From: Ifrita kowaldi
Taxonomy: Eukaryota > Chordata > Aves > Passeriformes > Cinclosomatidae
Length of the DNA stretch: 64,000 bases
Assembly: GCA_013398055.1 (NCBI GenBank)
Contig: VZRS01006720.1
Location: 7,085-71,084 of the forward strand
Direction: 5' to 3'
Shown here: in pieces, positions 24,105-36,030 of the stretch
Numbering within the stretch: position 1 is the stretch's first letter
How the letters are laid out: the number at the start of each line of letters is the position of its first letter
Notes under the pieces: generated by a model
The model's input: only the letters and a program-made list of their open reading frames with translations
Told to the model about the DNA's origin: nothing
The model's database searches: none
Position numbers and translations under genes: made by a program

Positions 24105-24995
24105 TAGAATAATAGAGTTATCAAGGTTGGAAGAAAACCTTAAAATCAAGTCCAACCATCCACCCAGCACTGTCACTGTAACCGCTAAACCACTAAACCT
24201 TATCACTCAGGACGAGATCCAGACAGCTTTTGAACAACTCCATGGATGGTGACTCCACCACCCCAGGCAACCTACTCCAATGCCTGACAACACTAACAGT
24301 GAAAAAGAAATTCTAATATCTAATCCGAATCTCCCCCTGTCTCAGCTTTAGGCCATTTCCTCTGGTCCTCACTCCAGGCACAGCAGGAGAGACTGAACCC
24401 TCCTCACTGCAGCCTCCTTTCAGGGAGCTGTACAGAGCAGTGGGGTCCTCCCTGAGCCTTCTCCAGGGTAAACAAACCCAGCTCCCTCAGCTGTTCCTCA
24501 CAGGATATGTTTTCTAGACCCTTCATGAGCCTTGTTGCCCTTCCCTGGACATGTGCCAGTATCTCCGTGTCCTTTTTAAAGTGAGGGGCCCAGAACTGGA
24601 CACAGCACTCAAGCTGCAGCCACACCAGTGCGGGAGAATCATCGGTTCCCCAGTCTTACTGGTTACACCATTGCTGATCCAGCCCAGGATGCCATTGGCC
24701 TTCTTGGCCACCTGGGCACAGCTGGCTCATGTTCAGCTGCTGTTGACCAGCACCCCCAGGTCCTTTTCCACTGGGTAGCTTTCCAGCCACTCTGCCCCCA
24801 GCTTGTAGTGCTGCCTGGGGTTAGCATGGCCAAAATCCACGAGGCAGCACTTGGTCTTGCTGAACCTCATACCACTGGCCCTAGCCCATCAATCCAGCCT
24901 ATCCAGATCCCTCTGCAGAGCCCTCCTACCCTCCAGCAGATCAACATGCCAACCCAACCTGCTGTTATCTGCAGATTTGCTGATAGACTAAATGC
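24105..24995 (-). repeat. Long CR1 LINE fragment
   Basis: Almost 900 bases of reverse-complement CR1: AGAATAATAGAGTTATCAAGGTTGGAAG at the 3' tail, then GTCCAACCATCCACC, CATGGATGGTGACTCCACCACC, GGGGCCCAGAACTGGACACAG, TCCTTTTCCACTGGGTAGC, CAGCAGATCAACATGCCAACCC. Less diverged than the copy at 2590. Confidence 0.92.
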
Positions 24996-26019
24996 CCTCA
25001 TCCAGATCCTGCCACAAAGGAATTTTAGACTCTTTGTTCTTCACTAATCCTCACTATTACTGATACTTCATTTAGAGATTCATTAGAAGCCCGAATTCTT
25101 AAGCCCTAGCACTTAAGAAAAGAGTTACAGTTCCTTTACTTTAGGGTAAGCTTTGACCAATTTTAAGCCCTTGCATTCAAGAGAACACTGCTTAGAGCTC
25201 TTCTATACAAATACACAGAAGATGTGGTCAGTGCCTGTGAAGCAGGCCAGCAGCAGCATTTAATCCAGTTACCTACAGAGTAAGCCTGACCTACACCACA
25301 CCATTGCAGAGGAGTACTTCAGGAACAAAGCAACACTCCTGAGACAATCAAGTAGCAGAGTATGTTCCAGAAGACTGTCACCTAATAGTGTTCCATGCAG
25401 GTTTTAGTGCATAAGCTTCTTACAAGATTATTACCTAATTTGAGGTCCTGAAGTTACGTACCACAGCTGATAGCTACTTCTGAGTGTACTTAATAAATCT
25501 CCATGAAGCAGATTTGCATTCAATAGTTTATTTATAATTGTAAAATCATAGGTGTTACATACTTTTGAATAATTGCATATTTGTTAGAATCTTACCTACT
25601 CAGAAGATTGGTGTGTGCAAAGACAAGAAAGTCATGCTTAGATTTCCCCCCAGCAGTTTGTTGCTTTATTATTTGTTCCCCTGTTCAGTTCAGTAAAATT
25701 TCCACAGAAACAGAATGAGGAAATACAGACATAGAATAGCTACAGTTATTGAAGTGTATGAAGACAGTCCAACATCATCACACAGGCCCTATAGGACTAC
25801 TGAAGGTAGAGCTGCCTAGTGTTTTAAAGGACAAAGCCTGGACTAGGCAAGAGTTAGAGCAAACAGGGAACAAGCCAAATTATAGGCCACTCAAGCCATT
25901 TGCATTTATAGCTTGTTATGAACAAGCAAATCAGTGTTAACTTCATCACATCATTCCAAAAGATATCAATGGGGTAAATATACACACACATTTTTTAAAA
26001 AGATACATGTATGTATATA
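24996..26019. other. Spacer downstream of PAICS
   Basis: No gene recognised. AT-rich, with a TG/TA-rich stretch near 25980-26020 that lies just past the candidate PAICS poly(A) signal on the minus strand. Confidence 0.6.
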
Positions 26020-26043
26020 CTTTTTTTTAAAATAAGGCATGTA

Positions 26044-26049
26044 TTTATT
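26044..26049 (-). terminator. Candidate PAICS poly(A) signal AATAAA
   Basis: Plus-strand TTTATT, so AATAAA on the minus strand, about 535 bases past the PAICS stop. A GT-rich run (TGTGTGTGTATA on the minus strand) follows downstream, as expected of a cleavage region. Another hexamer lies near 25527. Confidence 0.55.
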
Positions 26050-26583
26050 TCAGGCTCTTAAAACATTTTTCCACACCCTTTTCCTATTAATACAGCATAT
26101 GTTGCCATTTTATTGCTAAAGAAAGCATACCATCATTGCAAGCAGAACAGCATCAACACTGGCTTTAGGCAGCAGTCCAGTTCAGTTAATAAGGTTCAAG
26201 ACATACATTAATACTATGGGAGAATGTTACTGTTACAGAAATGCAGAAGACTAGTTGAATTCTATTTAGATTGCACCAAATCATTCTCTTGGACATAGTC
26301 TGTAGTTAACAGGATAGACAAAAGCAGAACAGCACCATTCTGGAGCAACAGAAAGAGATACCTAAAATACTACTTCCCCATCTCTATTTAGTTCTTATAT
26401 TAAAAAAATACACAAGGGAAGGATGACCACACAACAGACTCCCTCTTCTGCTCTAACAATGCCTCCTTCTGCAAGAAATGATGCAGGACTTTTTGAGCTC
26501 ATCCAAGGGTAAATCCTAATATGAATGAATATGCACACGCCATTATCACTGCGTAACTAATAATAGTTACTTGTTAGTGTGAC
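26050..26583 (-). other. PAICS: PAICS 3' untranslated region (probable)
   Basis: Non-coding sequence between the PAICS stop and the candidate poly(A) signal. Extent is inferred from the hexamer position only. Confidence 0.5.
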
Positions 26584-26750
26584 TTACAAGGAGCATTCTC
26601 TAAGTTTTTTGTCAGCCTGCTTCAAGGAGATCCAGGTGTTCAACAGGTTTGATCGCAGTTTGGCCCACACTAAATGGTTGTTTAACCCAAATATCTGGGC
26701 AGCAAACTGGGCAGCTCCTTCAGGTGACAGAGTAGTAGGACAGCTAAGAC
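26584..26750 (-). CDS. PAICS: PAICS terminal exon
   Basis: Encodes LSCPTTLSPEGAAQFAAQIF and ends KQADKKLRECSL with TAA. Acceptor CTCTCTGCAG. Confidence 0.97.
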
Positions 26751-29700
26751 CTGCAGAGAGGAGAATGACACTTACTAAAGCATAGTTCATAGTCAAACAA
26801 AACATTTTCTCTGAAGAACAATTTAAGACAAGGCTTGTTTTAATCTCCAGGAGCCACATGAGCCAGGTTTAAAGCCAGTGAAGCGTCGTATGTTCCATTA
26901 CTTCTAATATGACTGCTTTGTGGCACTTTAAACCAAAAGCCATGGTTTATCATCATGCAAATGACTCCCTTTTGCAGAGGGAACAGACTTCTAGGCCTCT
27001 ACTCAAGATACTAACAAAGTTAAAAATCATACAGGTAAAAATGCACTGAATTAGTAGTTAAGAGTTGAGGTCTTACCTACACTGATTGTTGAGAAAGATA
27101 CTATTTCATCTTCGATCATAAGGCAAATGCATCAAAATTAAATTATTTAAATTCCCATTAATATTGTTTTTAATTTCTAAATGAAACATTTAGCAAGGAT
27201 ATGCCAAGGTTTACTTTTTTTAAAGATTACTCCTATGTAATCTTTGCTCTGTTGGGCTTTCTGCCATTAAGAAATCAAAGACTGTATGCGACTTAATTCC
27301 ACAGACTTTGCTTGGCACTGATCCAGCTGCTTTTCCAATGCTTTGCCCCATGTGTGTACACTAGAACAACAGCAACAAAAAATAGAGCTAGATCAGAACA
27401 AGAGCATAATGTGAAGATCATCTTACCACTGGGTAGTCTGAGAGAGGACCACACATCCTGAGTACCCCAGTCAGCTGAGAGTGGAGGGCAGTTGACAACT
27501 GGGTAAGCAGTGTTACCAGACATTACTGGCCCCAAACCATTGCTTCTGCCAGCTACTGCAACAAACACTGTTGGGATTCCATCTCCTGGTGGGGAGGAAG
27601 ACATTCAGAGATAAGCAGTCCACCTTGTTCTCTACCACTTGCTTTCATGGGAACTTTATCTGAGTCCACAATTGTGTTTGGAGTTTTCTTTTCAAATTCA
27701 TTACATTGCACTAAAATTTTGTGCCCAACTTCCTCCTTTACAGAAATATCGTCTAAGAAATCTTATATCCTTAAATTCAGCTACTGTTTACCATAGCTGA
27801 AATTCGCATTTCTTACTCTGCCTCTTGAGTGGAAGTGTCAGTATCAGAGGAAGAGGTGCTGCTTAGCTTTGTAGAGAACATAGCCATTAAACCTCTGGCA
27901 TCTTTAAATGTTGCTCTCCTTAAATCTGAAACAGTTCACCTCAAAGTGAGTGTTTTAACTATGGTTACCACATTCATAGTTTCACCAAGTAGAATGGTAT
28001 GTGTAGAATGTGTATACTCCCACAAAAATAAATAATTCCTAGATCTCCTCTGCTAGGCTATAAACAATTTTGAAGAGATGTTAAGTTTTCTTGGTAAAGA
28101 GTAACTTAAAGCAGGTATCTTTTTCTCATGGCATCTAAAGTAATAAGCAAGAACATTTTCATCAAACAGAAAAACATGGTGGGAGCAACATCTGCCTAAT
28201 ATAACACATAGGAATACTGAGTCAGCTAGAGAAACTGTTCTTCCTTGTTTCAGAAAGGCTGGCATCACCAGCAAGATGCTACAATAAATCTATTAACATG
28301 ATCAAGGCTTGGGCAAAGCAGTTCTAGTACTGGGATAAAAGCAGAGGTTAGACTTTGAGTATTGGAAGTTGTGGCTGGGCAGCAGGATAATACATTACTC
28401 CAAAATTACTTAGAGCAGTCATGCACACTAGCAAGTGTGAAACAGAATTGTAATGGCTTGGTGTTCTGTTTAACAAAAAATGGAAAAACCCCACATAAAT
28501 CTTTTAAGTTGCCAAGTCATTCTGAAACATGATGCTGTGTCAATCCAAATCAGTATTTCTTGGCATTTACCTTCATATTCTGCTTTGATCCTCAGGGTTT
28601 CATCTGGCCCTTTGTGAGCAGAGGTCACTCGTAATTCACAGGGAATTCCAAAGGTTGCACATGCCTTTTTTATTTTTTCACAGTGACTGAGGTCAGAAGA
28701 AGATCCCATTAACACCACAACTCTACCTTGGCTCTTTGATTTTAGAAGCAACTAGGGAAAAGAGTGGAGAGGGAGGAGGGAAATAAAAGCAGTCAACAGG
28801 ACTGAAGGCATTCAATTATCAAAGTCTAGAGGTGTTGTTCATAAAAACAGGTACCTCCACTCTTTCTGAAACCCATTCGAAGTTTCTCTTAACCATTTGC
28901 AGTGCTTCAGGAGTCACTTCTTTCAGGTCCCGATAGGACTGAAAAGAAGAAAATAAAAGCAGTGAAGTGTTGTGATTTAACCCCAGCCAGCAGCCAAGCC
29001 CTACACAGCCTCTCACTCATTCCCCCACCAGAGGTCAGGGAGAGAATCTGAGGTGAAAGTGAGAAAACTCATGGGTTGCAACAAAAACAGTTTACTAGGC
29101 AAAGCAAGAGCTGCACACACAAGCAGAACAAAACAAGGCATTCATTCACTGCTTCCCACAGGAGGCAGGCAGGTGTTCAGCCACCTCCAGGACAGCATGG
29201 CCCCATCACACGTCATGGTGACTTGGGAAGACAAATGCCATCAACTCTAAACGTCTCCCCACCACTGCTTCCTCCTTCCCCACCACGTTATAAACTGAGC
29301 ATGATACCACATGGTCTGGAATATCCCTTTGGTCAGTCGGGGTCACCTGTCCCAGCTGTGTCTCCTCCCAGCCTCCCATGCATCCCCCCCACAACTTCCT
29401 CACCAGTGTGGCAGTACCAAAAGCAGAAAAGGCCTTAGCTCTGTGCAAGCCCTGCTTAGCAATAACAGAAACATCTTTTTATTATCAACCTTGTGTTCAG
29501 CACAAATCCGAAACACAGCCCTACACTGGCCATTGTCAGGAAAAATAACCCTACCCCAGCCAAAACCAGCAGATGAAGTTAATGTGGTATGGCTACACAA
29601 AAGACTAATTTTGCTACCATAATTGATAAGAATTATTATTATACCCTAAATGAAATATTTACACAGTTTCTAGCAATTCCAGGAATAAACAACCTTCTAC

Positions 29701-32700
29701 ATTGCAATTTACGGCCATTTACAACACAAAAGACTTTCGGCCACAAGAGTATTAAGGTTTTGGAAGCTTTCCACAGGGAAAATTCAAGAAAAAACATACA
29801 ACTTCTTTAAAATTGAGTTTGTAATGACATGAGTGCCTGCAGTAGCACTGTACTAGCCAACCTAGGCTCTACATGATGTTACCATGTACCTTATTTTAGG
29901 GGACTGTCAGAGCAATTCACTCAAGCATGCTACTACATAATTCAGGTCAAGTAAATAACAGAGCAGTTCCACTTCCCAATTTAAAATTAATACTCTTCCT
30001 GCCACATACACCTTGAAATCTTCCCCTGTGGCTCACAACACTTTCTCTCACAAGGTCTCTGTTACTAGTCTCAACAACCATGACAAACTCCTGGCAGCAG
30101 CATTCCCAAACCAGCTCTTTCATAACTACTCATCTGGTAATTCAGAGATATTTGAGAAGTATAAATGCTGTAAGTTTAAATACCAGACAAGTTCTGTTTC
30201 AAACTTGTTTGCAGGCCTCGTATGTGGACCCAGTCTATTAGTAACACTTTTGGAGGCAACATTATTGAATTCATGGTTAACCAAAATAAATAACAAAGAA
30301 AAGCATCCTCATTGCAGTTCCTTCCTAAGTATCACCAGATCTCTACTACAGAGGATACCCCTCTGAATAAACTGAGAAACTTGGAGGCAGATCTGGGAAC
30401 CAAAGCTTCTATTCTTCTCACTGATCTGTTATCCAACTATTTTATTATTATCTGCACAAGTCAGAAATCCCTATCATTCCTGGAAACCCCACACTTCATT
30501 ATGCTAGCTCCAGTCAATAGTGCTGTTGGGTATTCCAGCTGAAGATAGACACGCAGGATTTTTTTTCTGCCATAAACCAGATAAACTATTTAATCAGAAC
30601 AGGCTTGGACGTGAGGTACCATACAAACTACTCTGTAACAAGGTAAGACTATCTAGAAAAGCCACTCTTAAAGCAGATGTAAAACTGTTGGGTTTACTTT
30701 TTTCATTCTTCTCCCCTGCTCACTTAGAAGGTAAAGATTAAAGCACCACCTGTTTGTCCTTCTGCTGGCTTCTGTCTCCTGCTGGCCACAGTCTCCATGA
30801 ATCATTGTCAATAACATCAGCAAGAACAATTTCTTTTGTCAGCACATTAACACCAAATTCAATCTAAAAAAGACAGTAAGAATCCTATTTTAATAATTAT
30901 ACAGTGATATTTTTCCTGTCAAAACCAGGATCATGAGAAAGTAGATGCTTATACCTTCAGGTCTACAAGAGTGCAGTTTTGGGGCTGCCATGCTTTTTCC
31001 AGGATCTCAAAAATGGCTTGAGTAGAACGAGACATAATATCCACTTCAGTCTGGCCAATAGTAAGTCCAGCAAAACAGAATTTTGCTTCAATTATTTGCT
31101 CCTCAGACCACTGTGGATCATTATTAGCATCATCCTGTCAAGAAAACCAGAACAAATACATCATGTAATTTAAGCTTGCTAAAAGAGGAAAATAATCATT
31201 AAATGATACGAGGTTTTGTGTGGAGTTTTTTTTCAAGTAACAAATACAGGCTTCAAACTAGTATTTTATGATTAGCATTAAAAAAATGACAGTAACATTG
31301 AAAACACTTGCTGTAACACCTGACCATCTTTAAGAGTGACAGGGTATACCACAAACTACACTTTTTTTTTTTTAAGATTACAATTCACCAGATAAATCTT
31401 TCAGCACACATTCCCAAAGGAGTTCAGAATCCTAAATGACTAGCTAGCTACTTACCCTCACCATGCAAGTACTGTTTAATTTCTTCAAATATATCAACAC
31501 ATCTGTTTCAACTGATACATTAAGCTTATGCCTAAAAAGCCCTTATACCTACATTTTTCTATTTCCAAGTACAGTCTGGCTTATTATTCTTTGCGCTGTA
31601 AGCCAGTATTGTATGCACTTTGGACAAAACAGCTGTTGGACAAGAATGGAAGAAAACATTAGGATGGCAAACTAGTGATACTGAAAGGATTGGTCAGCCA
31701 CTAGCATACTTGCTTTTTCTGTCAGCATTTTAAAGGAGATAATACAGAGTTCTAGCTCTGCTTAAGTTTGATTAACATCACAGCAAAGGAAACTTACCTT
31801 GAAAAACATCTCAATTTTGGGTGGGTAAAACTTATATCCTTCTTTGACACCAGGGTTTCTCTTGAGGAAGGAGCCAGTAGCAATTCTTCTGCACACCCAT
31901 TCAATTGGAATCATTTCACAGTGAGCTGCTATGAATGCTGTGTCACTCTGTTTCCTGACAAAAGCTGTTTTGATTCCTAAATATAAAGATGGCAACTTAG
32001 TTCCACTAATAGGCACACTCTACAGTTAAAACAGTAGTCACAAATACATTAAATTTTTAAAGTACACCTGAATCTACTTCTTCCCTGGACTTACGGGACA
32101 CACTGAATCTCTTCAGGGTATTTTAAGCCCACTCCAGCCTTGCAAATCTTCCACAAGTCATTAGTTTTGCCGATTTTATCATACAACTCTCACTTGTAAC
32201 TCAGAAATCCTATTCTTGAAAACAATTTTGTTCACAGAGCCATAAAAAAACGTTAAATCTATCCTCCACGATGTTTTTGTTTGTTTAAAAAAAATAAATT
32301 AGCAGCAACCAAGTACCAAACAATGCTCTCTGGGGCAAGATTCATTATACATCGAACAGTAATTGGAGCCTTTCAAAGGAGTAACAGAGCACAGCAGTCT
32401 TCACTAGTTTGCTTCATAGAAGCAGATGGGGCAGAGAGAATGGCTTTGCCCTCCCTTTCATTACAAACTAAGTTATTCAGGACACTAGATCTTGGTGATT
32501 TATTAGGCAAAAGACAGTAGGATTCAGAAGCATGTGCATTCGAACCTGTTGCAACAAGTCAACCTTCCTACATAACTATAAATGACTGATCCCATATTAA
32601 ACAGGGACAGCCAACATGCAGATCAGCACTCCAAGTGCAAAATGGCTCCTTTTTCAATTTCACTCTTGAGGAAAGTCCCACCTTTCTCCCCAGCCAGGGC

Positions 32701-34744
32701 AAGACAACTGCCAAGCCCAATCAGCATCTGCCAGAAACAGAAGGCAAAGGAGCTGCACTCAGTTAAACCAAGCAGTTCTATTCCATTCTACTTCCAGAAC
32801 CACAACGGAAGAAACAAAAAGTCTTAAAGTATAGTATGAACACTGATTCTTCAAAGTTTGGGGCATTTCCTTCAAAGGCAGAATGATTTCAATAGTCAAC
32901 TGCACATTAAGGCCCCTGTCTGGTTCACTACTACATTTTTCATCAGTGCAGATGTGTGCTTTTGCTGGGCTGACATTAGCTCTATTATAAAAGAGAGAGA
33001 AACTTTAACAGAACTTCGTAAATCATCACCTCTGAAAGAGGAGGTAAAGAAGAGTTGCGCAAGGCAAACAAACTACCTCTACAATGAGGCATTCCCACTA
33101 TCTGCATTTACACCACTCAAATAAGGAAACTGGAGAAGAACCCTGAAAATTCTTTAGTTGCTTTAAAATGCAGCTGCAGTTTACTCTGCATGTTTTTCCA
33201 TGGCATCTGTGGAAGTTATGAGTACAAGCCACTCATGGATTTTTGAGAGGTGAACAGAATGGCTTCTTCAGGTTAAAAGAGCACATCTGTAGGGTATGAA
33301 GTATTTTGATTGTTATCTTAACTATTGCCATTCAAGACTTAGGCAAAACATCTCACTAATTGTTCCTAAATGAAAACTAGAAGTTTTAATCAACTGCAAA
33401 TATAGTCAAATACCTAGGGGGCTTCTTAGTACTGTATGCACAACAGGCTTCCCAAGAAAGCCACTGACTCAGGAATACACTGAATTACTTGATACATATT
33501 TCTGTGTAAGTCATTCTTAAAATACGGGCTGAGACAAAGACATAACTCTAGAGAAACCATCTTTCTCTTCCCCACATACGAAATGTGCTAGGACTTCACA
33601 GTTTGTCTGAGAGCTACCACCGCACCTTATAACAGATAATACAAATTTTAGAATAACTCAGCAGGTACCTGAAGCAGTCTCTGTGTGAATGTTTCAAAGC
33701 ATACTGAGCACACAGCTATAAGAAGTCTTAACTAAACTTACTAGTGCCTGTATTCTGGTACTGTTAGCAGACCCACCACCAGCACAAATTCCTCTTTGCA
33801 ACTTGCAAACTACTCAGTCAAAGAGACTTCAAAATGCTTTCTCAAAACAAAGCTACTGGCTCCATTTTTGGAAGTGCAGTGCAAAACTTAAACTTCAGTG
33901 ACTCAAGTTAGTTATGTGCCCCATGAGAGCTCACTCCTAGCATCAGAAATACTTTGAATCTTTTAAAATAAGGATTAAGCTCCTGATACATTCAATACAG
34001 ACTGATAAATGTATTTTGCAGTGTGGTCCTTGCAAATGGTAGGTGCAAAGTTTACAGGAAGTTTATGCTGCTAAAACACACAGGGGGGGGAAGACACTCT
34101 AATTTTATGTTTCGGTTTATGTACACAGATTTCACACAGCCTAGACAAAATCTGGTAGTGCCACTAGCTAGCAGTGCCTTCTATGCATGCAGATGTAGTA
34201 AAGCAAGGCAGATGCATCCAGCCCAGAGTTACAGGCAAGGAGGTGTAGGGTATGGAAGAGCAAACAAAAGCAGAGGGGAGGGGATTAGGGGCGTGTCCAA
34301 ACAAGCAGGAGAAACTATTGCAGTTATCTGCAACACTAGATTACTGCACATACTCTCATGTTCCAAATAAGCAAGTCCCTCACCCAGCTCTAAAGTACCA
34401 GAGAGAAAAGCATAATTAAAAACTAACAGAAAAGAGACTAAAAATTAACTAGAGCCTCAAGCAGGATAAAGTCTTTTATAAAACAATAGTGCTTTGTAAT
34501 AATGTCTGTAACCTACAGACATATACACTACCTTTAAAATACTTACCAGCTTCCTGAAGCAGCTGAAACACACAGCTAGTTGTTGTGTTGGAAATGGCAG
34601 CCTTCCCTTCCATTCGGTCCTTCCTGGCTGCATTTCCCGCCGTTATTTGGTCTTTTGACTGCATGAGAACACATCCCGGGATATCTGGCAGCTCGTACAC
34701 TTCTTTCGTTTTACCTTCGTTAACTTTTTTGCCAAGTTTCAGGT
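26584..34744 (-). CDS. PAICS: PAICS, bifunctional AIR carboxylase / SAICAR synthetase (first coding exon missing)
   Basis: Minus-strand exons in transcript order: 34744-34547, 31976-31798, 31134-30955, 30863-30750, 28938-28855, 28751-28571, 27585-27427, 26750-26584. All are GT-AG and in frame, giving 419 residues to TAA. Chicken PAICS has about 426, so only a handful of N-terminal residues are missing. The N-terminal half is SAICAR synthetase (PurC-like; QSKDQITAGNAARK, RRIATGSFLKRNPGVKEGY, VLADVIDNDSWRLWP). The C-terminal half is class II AIR carboxylase (PurE-like; VVVLMGSSSDL, SAHKGPDET, GRSNGLGPVMSGNTAYPV). In the cytosol it converts AIR to CAIR and then to SAICAR in de novo purine synthesis. 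The usual KLYEGK motif reads KVNEGK here. Confidence 0.97.
27427..27585 (-). CDS. PAICS: PAICS exon 8
   Basis: Encodes DGIPTVFVAVAGRSNGLGPV, MSGNTAYPVVNCPPL and DVWSSLRLPSG, the AIR carboxylase active-site strand. Donor AGTG|GTAAGA. Confidence 0.96.
28571..28751 (-). CDS. PAICS: PAICS exon 7 (start of AIR carboxylase)
   Basis: Encodes GRVVVLMGSSSDLSHCEKI and CELRVTSAHKGPDETLRIK, the CO2/AIR-binding loops of PurE-type enzymes. Confidence 0.96.
28855..28938 (-). CDS. PAICS: PAICS exon 6
   Basis: 28 codons: SYRDLKEVTPEALQMVKRN, then FEWVSERVE. Helical link between the two enzyme domains. Phase 0 at both ends. Confidence 0.95.
28968..29573 (-). mobile_element. Solo LTR, ERVL-like, in PAICS intron
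   Basis: 606-base block flanked by TGAAG on both sides (28963-28967 and 29574-29578), a 5-base target duplication. On the minus strand it begins TCTGCTGGTTTTGGCTGGGG and ends GGCTGGGGTTAAATCACAACA. It contains ATAATAAAAAGATG as a possible poly(A) signal. The ends match the CTGGTTTTGGCTGGG...GGTTAAACCACAACA pattern I know from abundant avian ERVL LTRs (TguLTR5-like). No internal viral coding sequence. The terminal TG is degraded to TC. Confidence 0.8.
29574..30749 (-). other. PAICS intron 5, remainder
   Basis: No exon or element recognised in the rest of this intron; the short open frames have no matching splice sites. Confidence 0.65.
30750..30863 (-). CDS. PAICS: PAICS exon 5
   Basis: 38 codons: IEFGVNVLTKEIVLADVIDN, then DSWRLWPAGDRSQQKDKQ. 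Carries the conserved D-x-D-S-x-R substrate-binding region of SAICAR synthetase. Phase 0 at both ends. Confidence 0.96.
30955..31134 (-). CDS. PAICS: PAICS exon 4
   Basis: 60 codons from DDANNDPQWSEEQIIEAKFC to QNCTLVDLK. SAICAR synthetase domain. Phase 0 at both ends. Confidence 0.96.
31798..31976 (-). CDS. PAICS: PAICS exon 3
   Basis: Encodes IKTAFVRKQSDTAFIAAHCE and MIPIEWVCRRIATGSFLKRN, the core SAICAR synthetase signature. Ends FFK|GTAAGT. Confidence 0.97.
31977..34546 (-). other. PAICS intron 2
   Basis: 2.6 kb, no exon, CR1 or LTR recognised. Contains a purine-rich stretch near 34080-34300. Confidence 0.7.
34547..34744 (-). CDS. PAICS: PAICS exon 2 (SAICAR synthetase N-lobe)
   Basis: Starts LKLGKKVNEGKTKEVYELPD and continues QSKDQITAGNAARK to FQLLQEAG. 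The nucleotide-binding motif is normally LYEGKTKEVY; here L-Y reads V-N (codons GTT AAC). The preceding intron has an A/T run just upstream of the acceptor CCTCTAG. Confidence 0.95.
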
Positions 34745-34776
34745 CTAGAGGAATTTAAGAAAAAAAAAAAAAAAGA

Positions 34777-36030
34777 GTGTCAGTTTTGCCTCGCAAAGTC
34801 TTGTTTACTTCCGCAGGCAAAGCCACCACCTTCGAGTCCGTGGGGATCCAGCAGGACCCCGCGCTGCGCTCCCTGACCACGAGGAGCTCGCTGAGCCCCG
34901 ACCCACGGGCCGATTTGGCCACGTTTCCCCGAGCAGCGAGGCCGAAAGCCCCGCTCAAAGCTTCTGCCCGGCGCTCCCGGCGCCACGGGGGCCGCGCCAG
35001 CCGCAGCCGGGCAGCTNNNNNNNNNNNNNNNNNNNNNNNNNNNNNNNNNNNNNNNNNNNNNNNNNNNNNNNNNNNNNNNNNNNNNNNNNNNNNNNNNNNN
35101 NNNNNNNNNNNNNNNNNNNNNNNNNNNNNNNNNNNNNNNNNNNNNNNNNNNNNNNNNNNNNNNNNNNNNNNNNNNNNNNNNNNNNNNNNNNNNNNNNNNN
35201 NNNNNNNNNNNNNNNNNNNNNNNNNNNNNNNNNNNNNNNNNNNNNNNNNNNNNNNNNNNNNNNNNNNNNNNNNNNNNNNNNNNNNNNNNNNNNNNNNNNN
35301 NNNNNNNNNNNNNNNNNNNNNNNNNNNNNNNNNNNNNNNNNNNNNNNNNNNNNNNNNNNNNNNNNNNNNNNNNNNNNNNNNNNNNNNNNNNNNNNNNNNN
35401 NNNNNNNNNNNNNNNNNNNNNNNNNNNNNNNNNNNNNNNNNNNNNNNNNNNNNNNNNNNNNNNNNNNNNNNNNNNNNNNNNNNNNNNNNNNNNNNNNNNN
35501 NNNNNNNNNNNNNNNNNNNNNNNNNNNNNNNNNNNNNNNNNNNNNNNNNNNNNNNNNNNNNNNNNNNNNNNNNNNNNNNNNNNNNNNNNNNNNNNNNNNN
35601 NNNNNNNNNNNNNNNNNNNNNNNNNNNNNNNNNNNNNNNNNNNNNNNNNNNNNNNNNNNNNNNNNNNNNNNNNNNNNNNNNNNNNNNNNNNNNNNNNNNN
35701 NNNNNNNNNNNNNNNNNNNNNNNNNNNNNNNNNNNNNNNNNNNNNNNNNNNNNNNNNNNNNNNNNNNNNNNNNNNNNNNNNNNNNNNNNNNNNNNNNNNN
35801 NNNNNNNNNNNNNNNNNNNNNNNNNNNNNNNNNNNNNNNNNNNNNNNNNNNNNNNNNNNNNNNNNNNNNNNNNNNNNNNNNNNNNNNNNNNNNNNNNCCT
35901 CGGGCGGCGGGATGAGCCCCGGCGGCAGCGGGGTACGGCCCGCGCAGCGGGATGCGCCCGCCGCCCCGTCCCAGCCACGCCGAGCCGTGACCTCCTGCCG
36001 GAGCCCCGGCGAGGCCCGGCCGTCATTCTC
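34777..36030. promoter_or_regulatory. CpG island around the assembly gap, expected PAICS promoter
   Basis: Both flanks of the gap are CpG-dense (34830-35016 and 35898-36030), unlike the AT-rich surroundings. In chicken PAICS and PPAT are transcribed divergently from one short shared promoter (established). The first PAICS coding exon was not found in the visible flank, so it should lie inside the gap. Confidence 0.7.
35017..35897. other. Assembly gap, 881 N
   Basis: Run of N. Probably GC-rich promoter sequence that failed to assemble. It should contain the PAICS first exon and, if present, the first exon of a divergent gene. Long open frames crossing it are artefacts of the N run. Confidence 0.99.

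Noticed and set aside
24404..25047. Several open frames of 60-139 codons
   Set aside because: They lie within a CR1 3' fragment and read untranslated or wrong-strand CR1 sequence.
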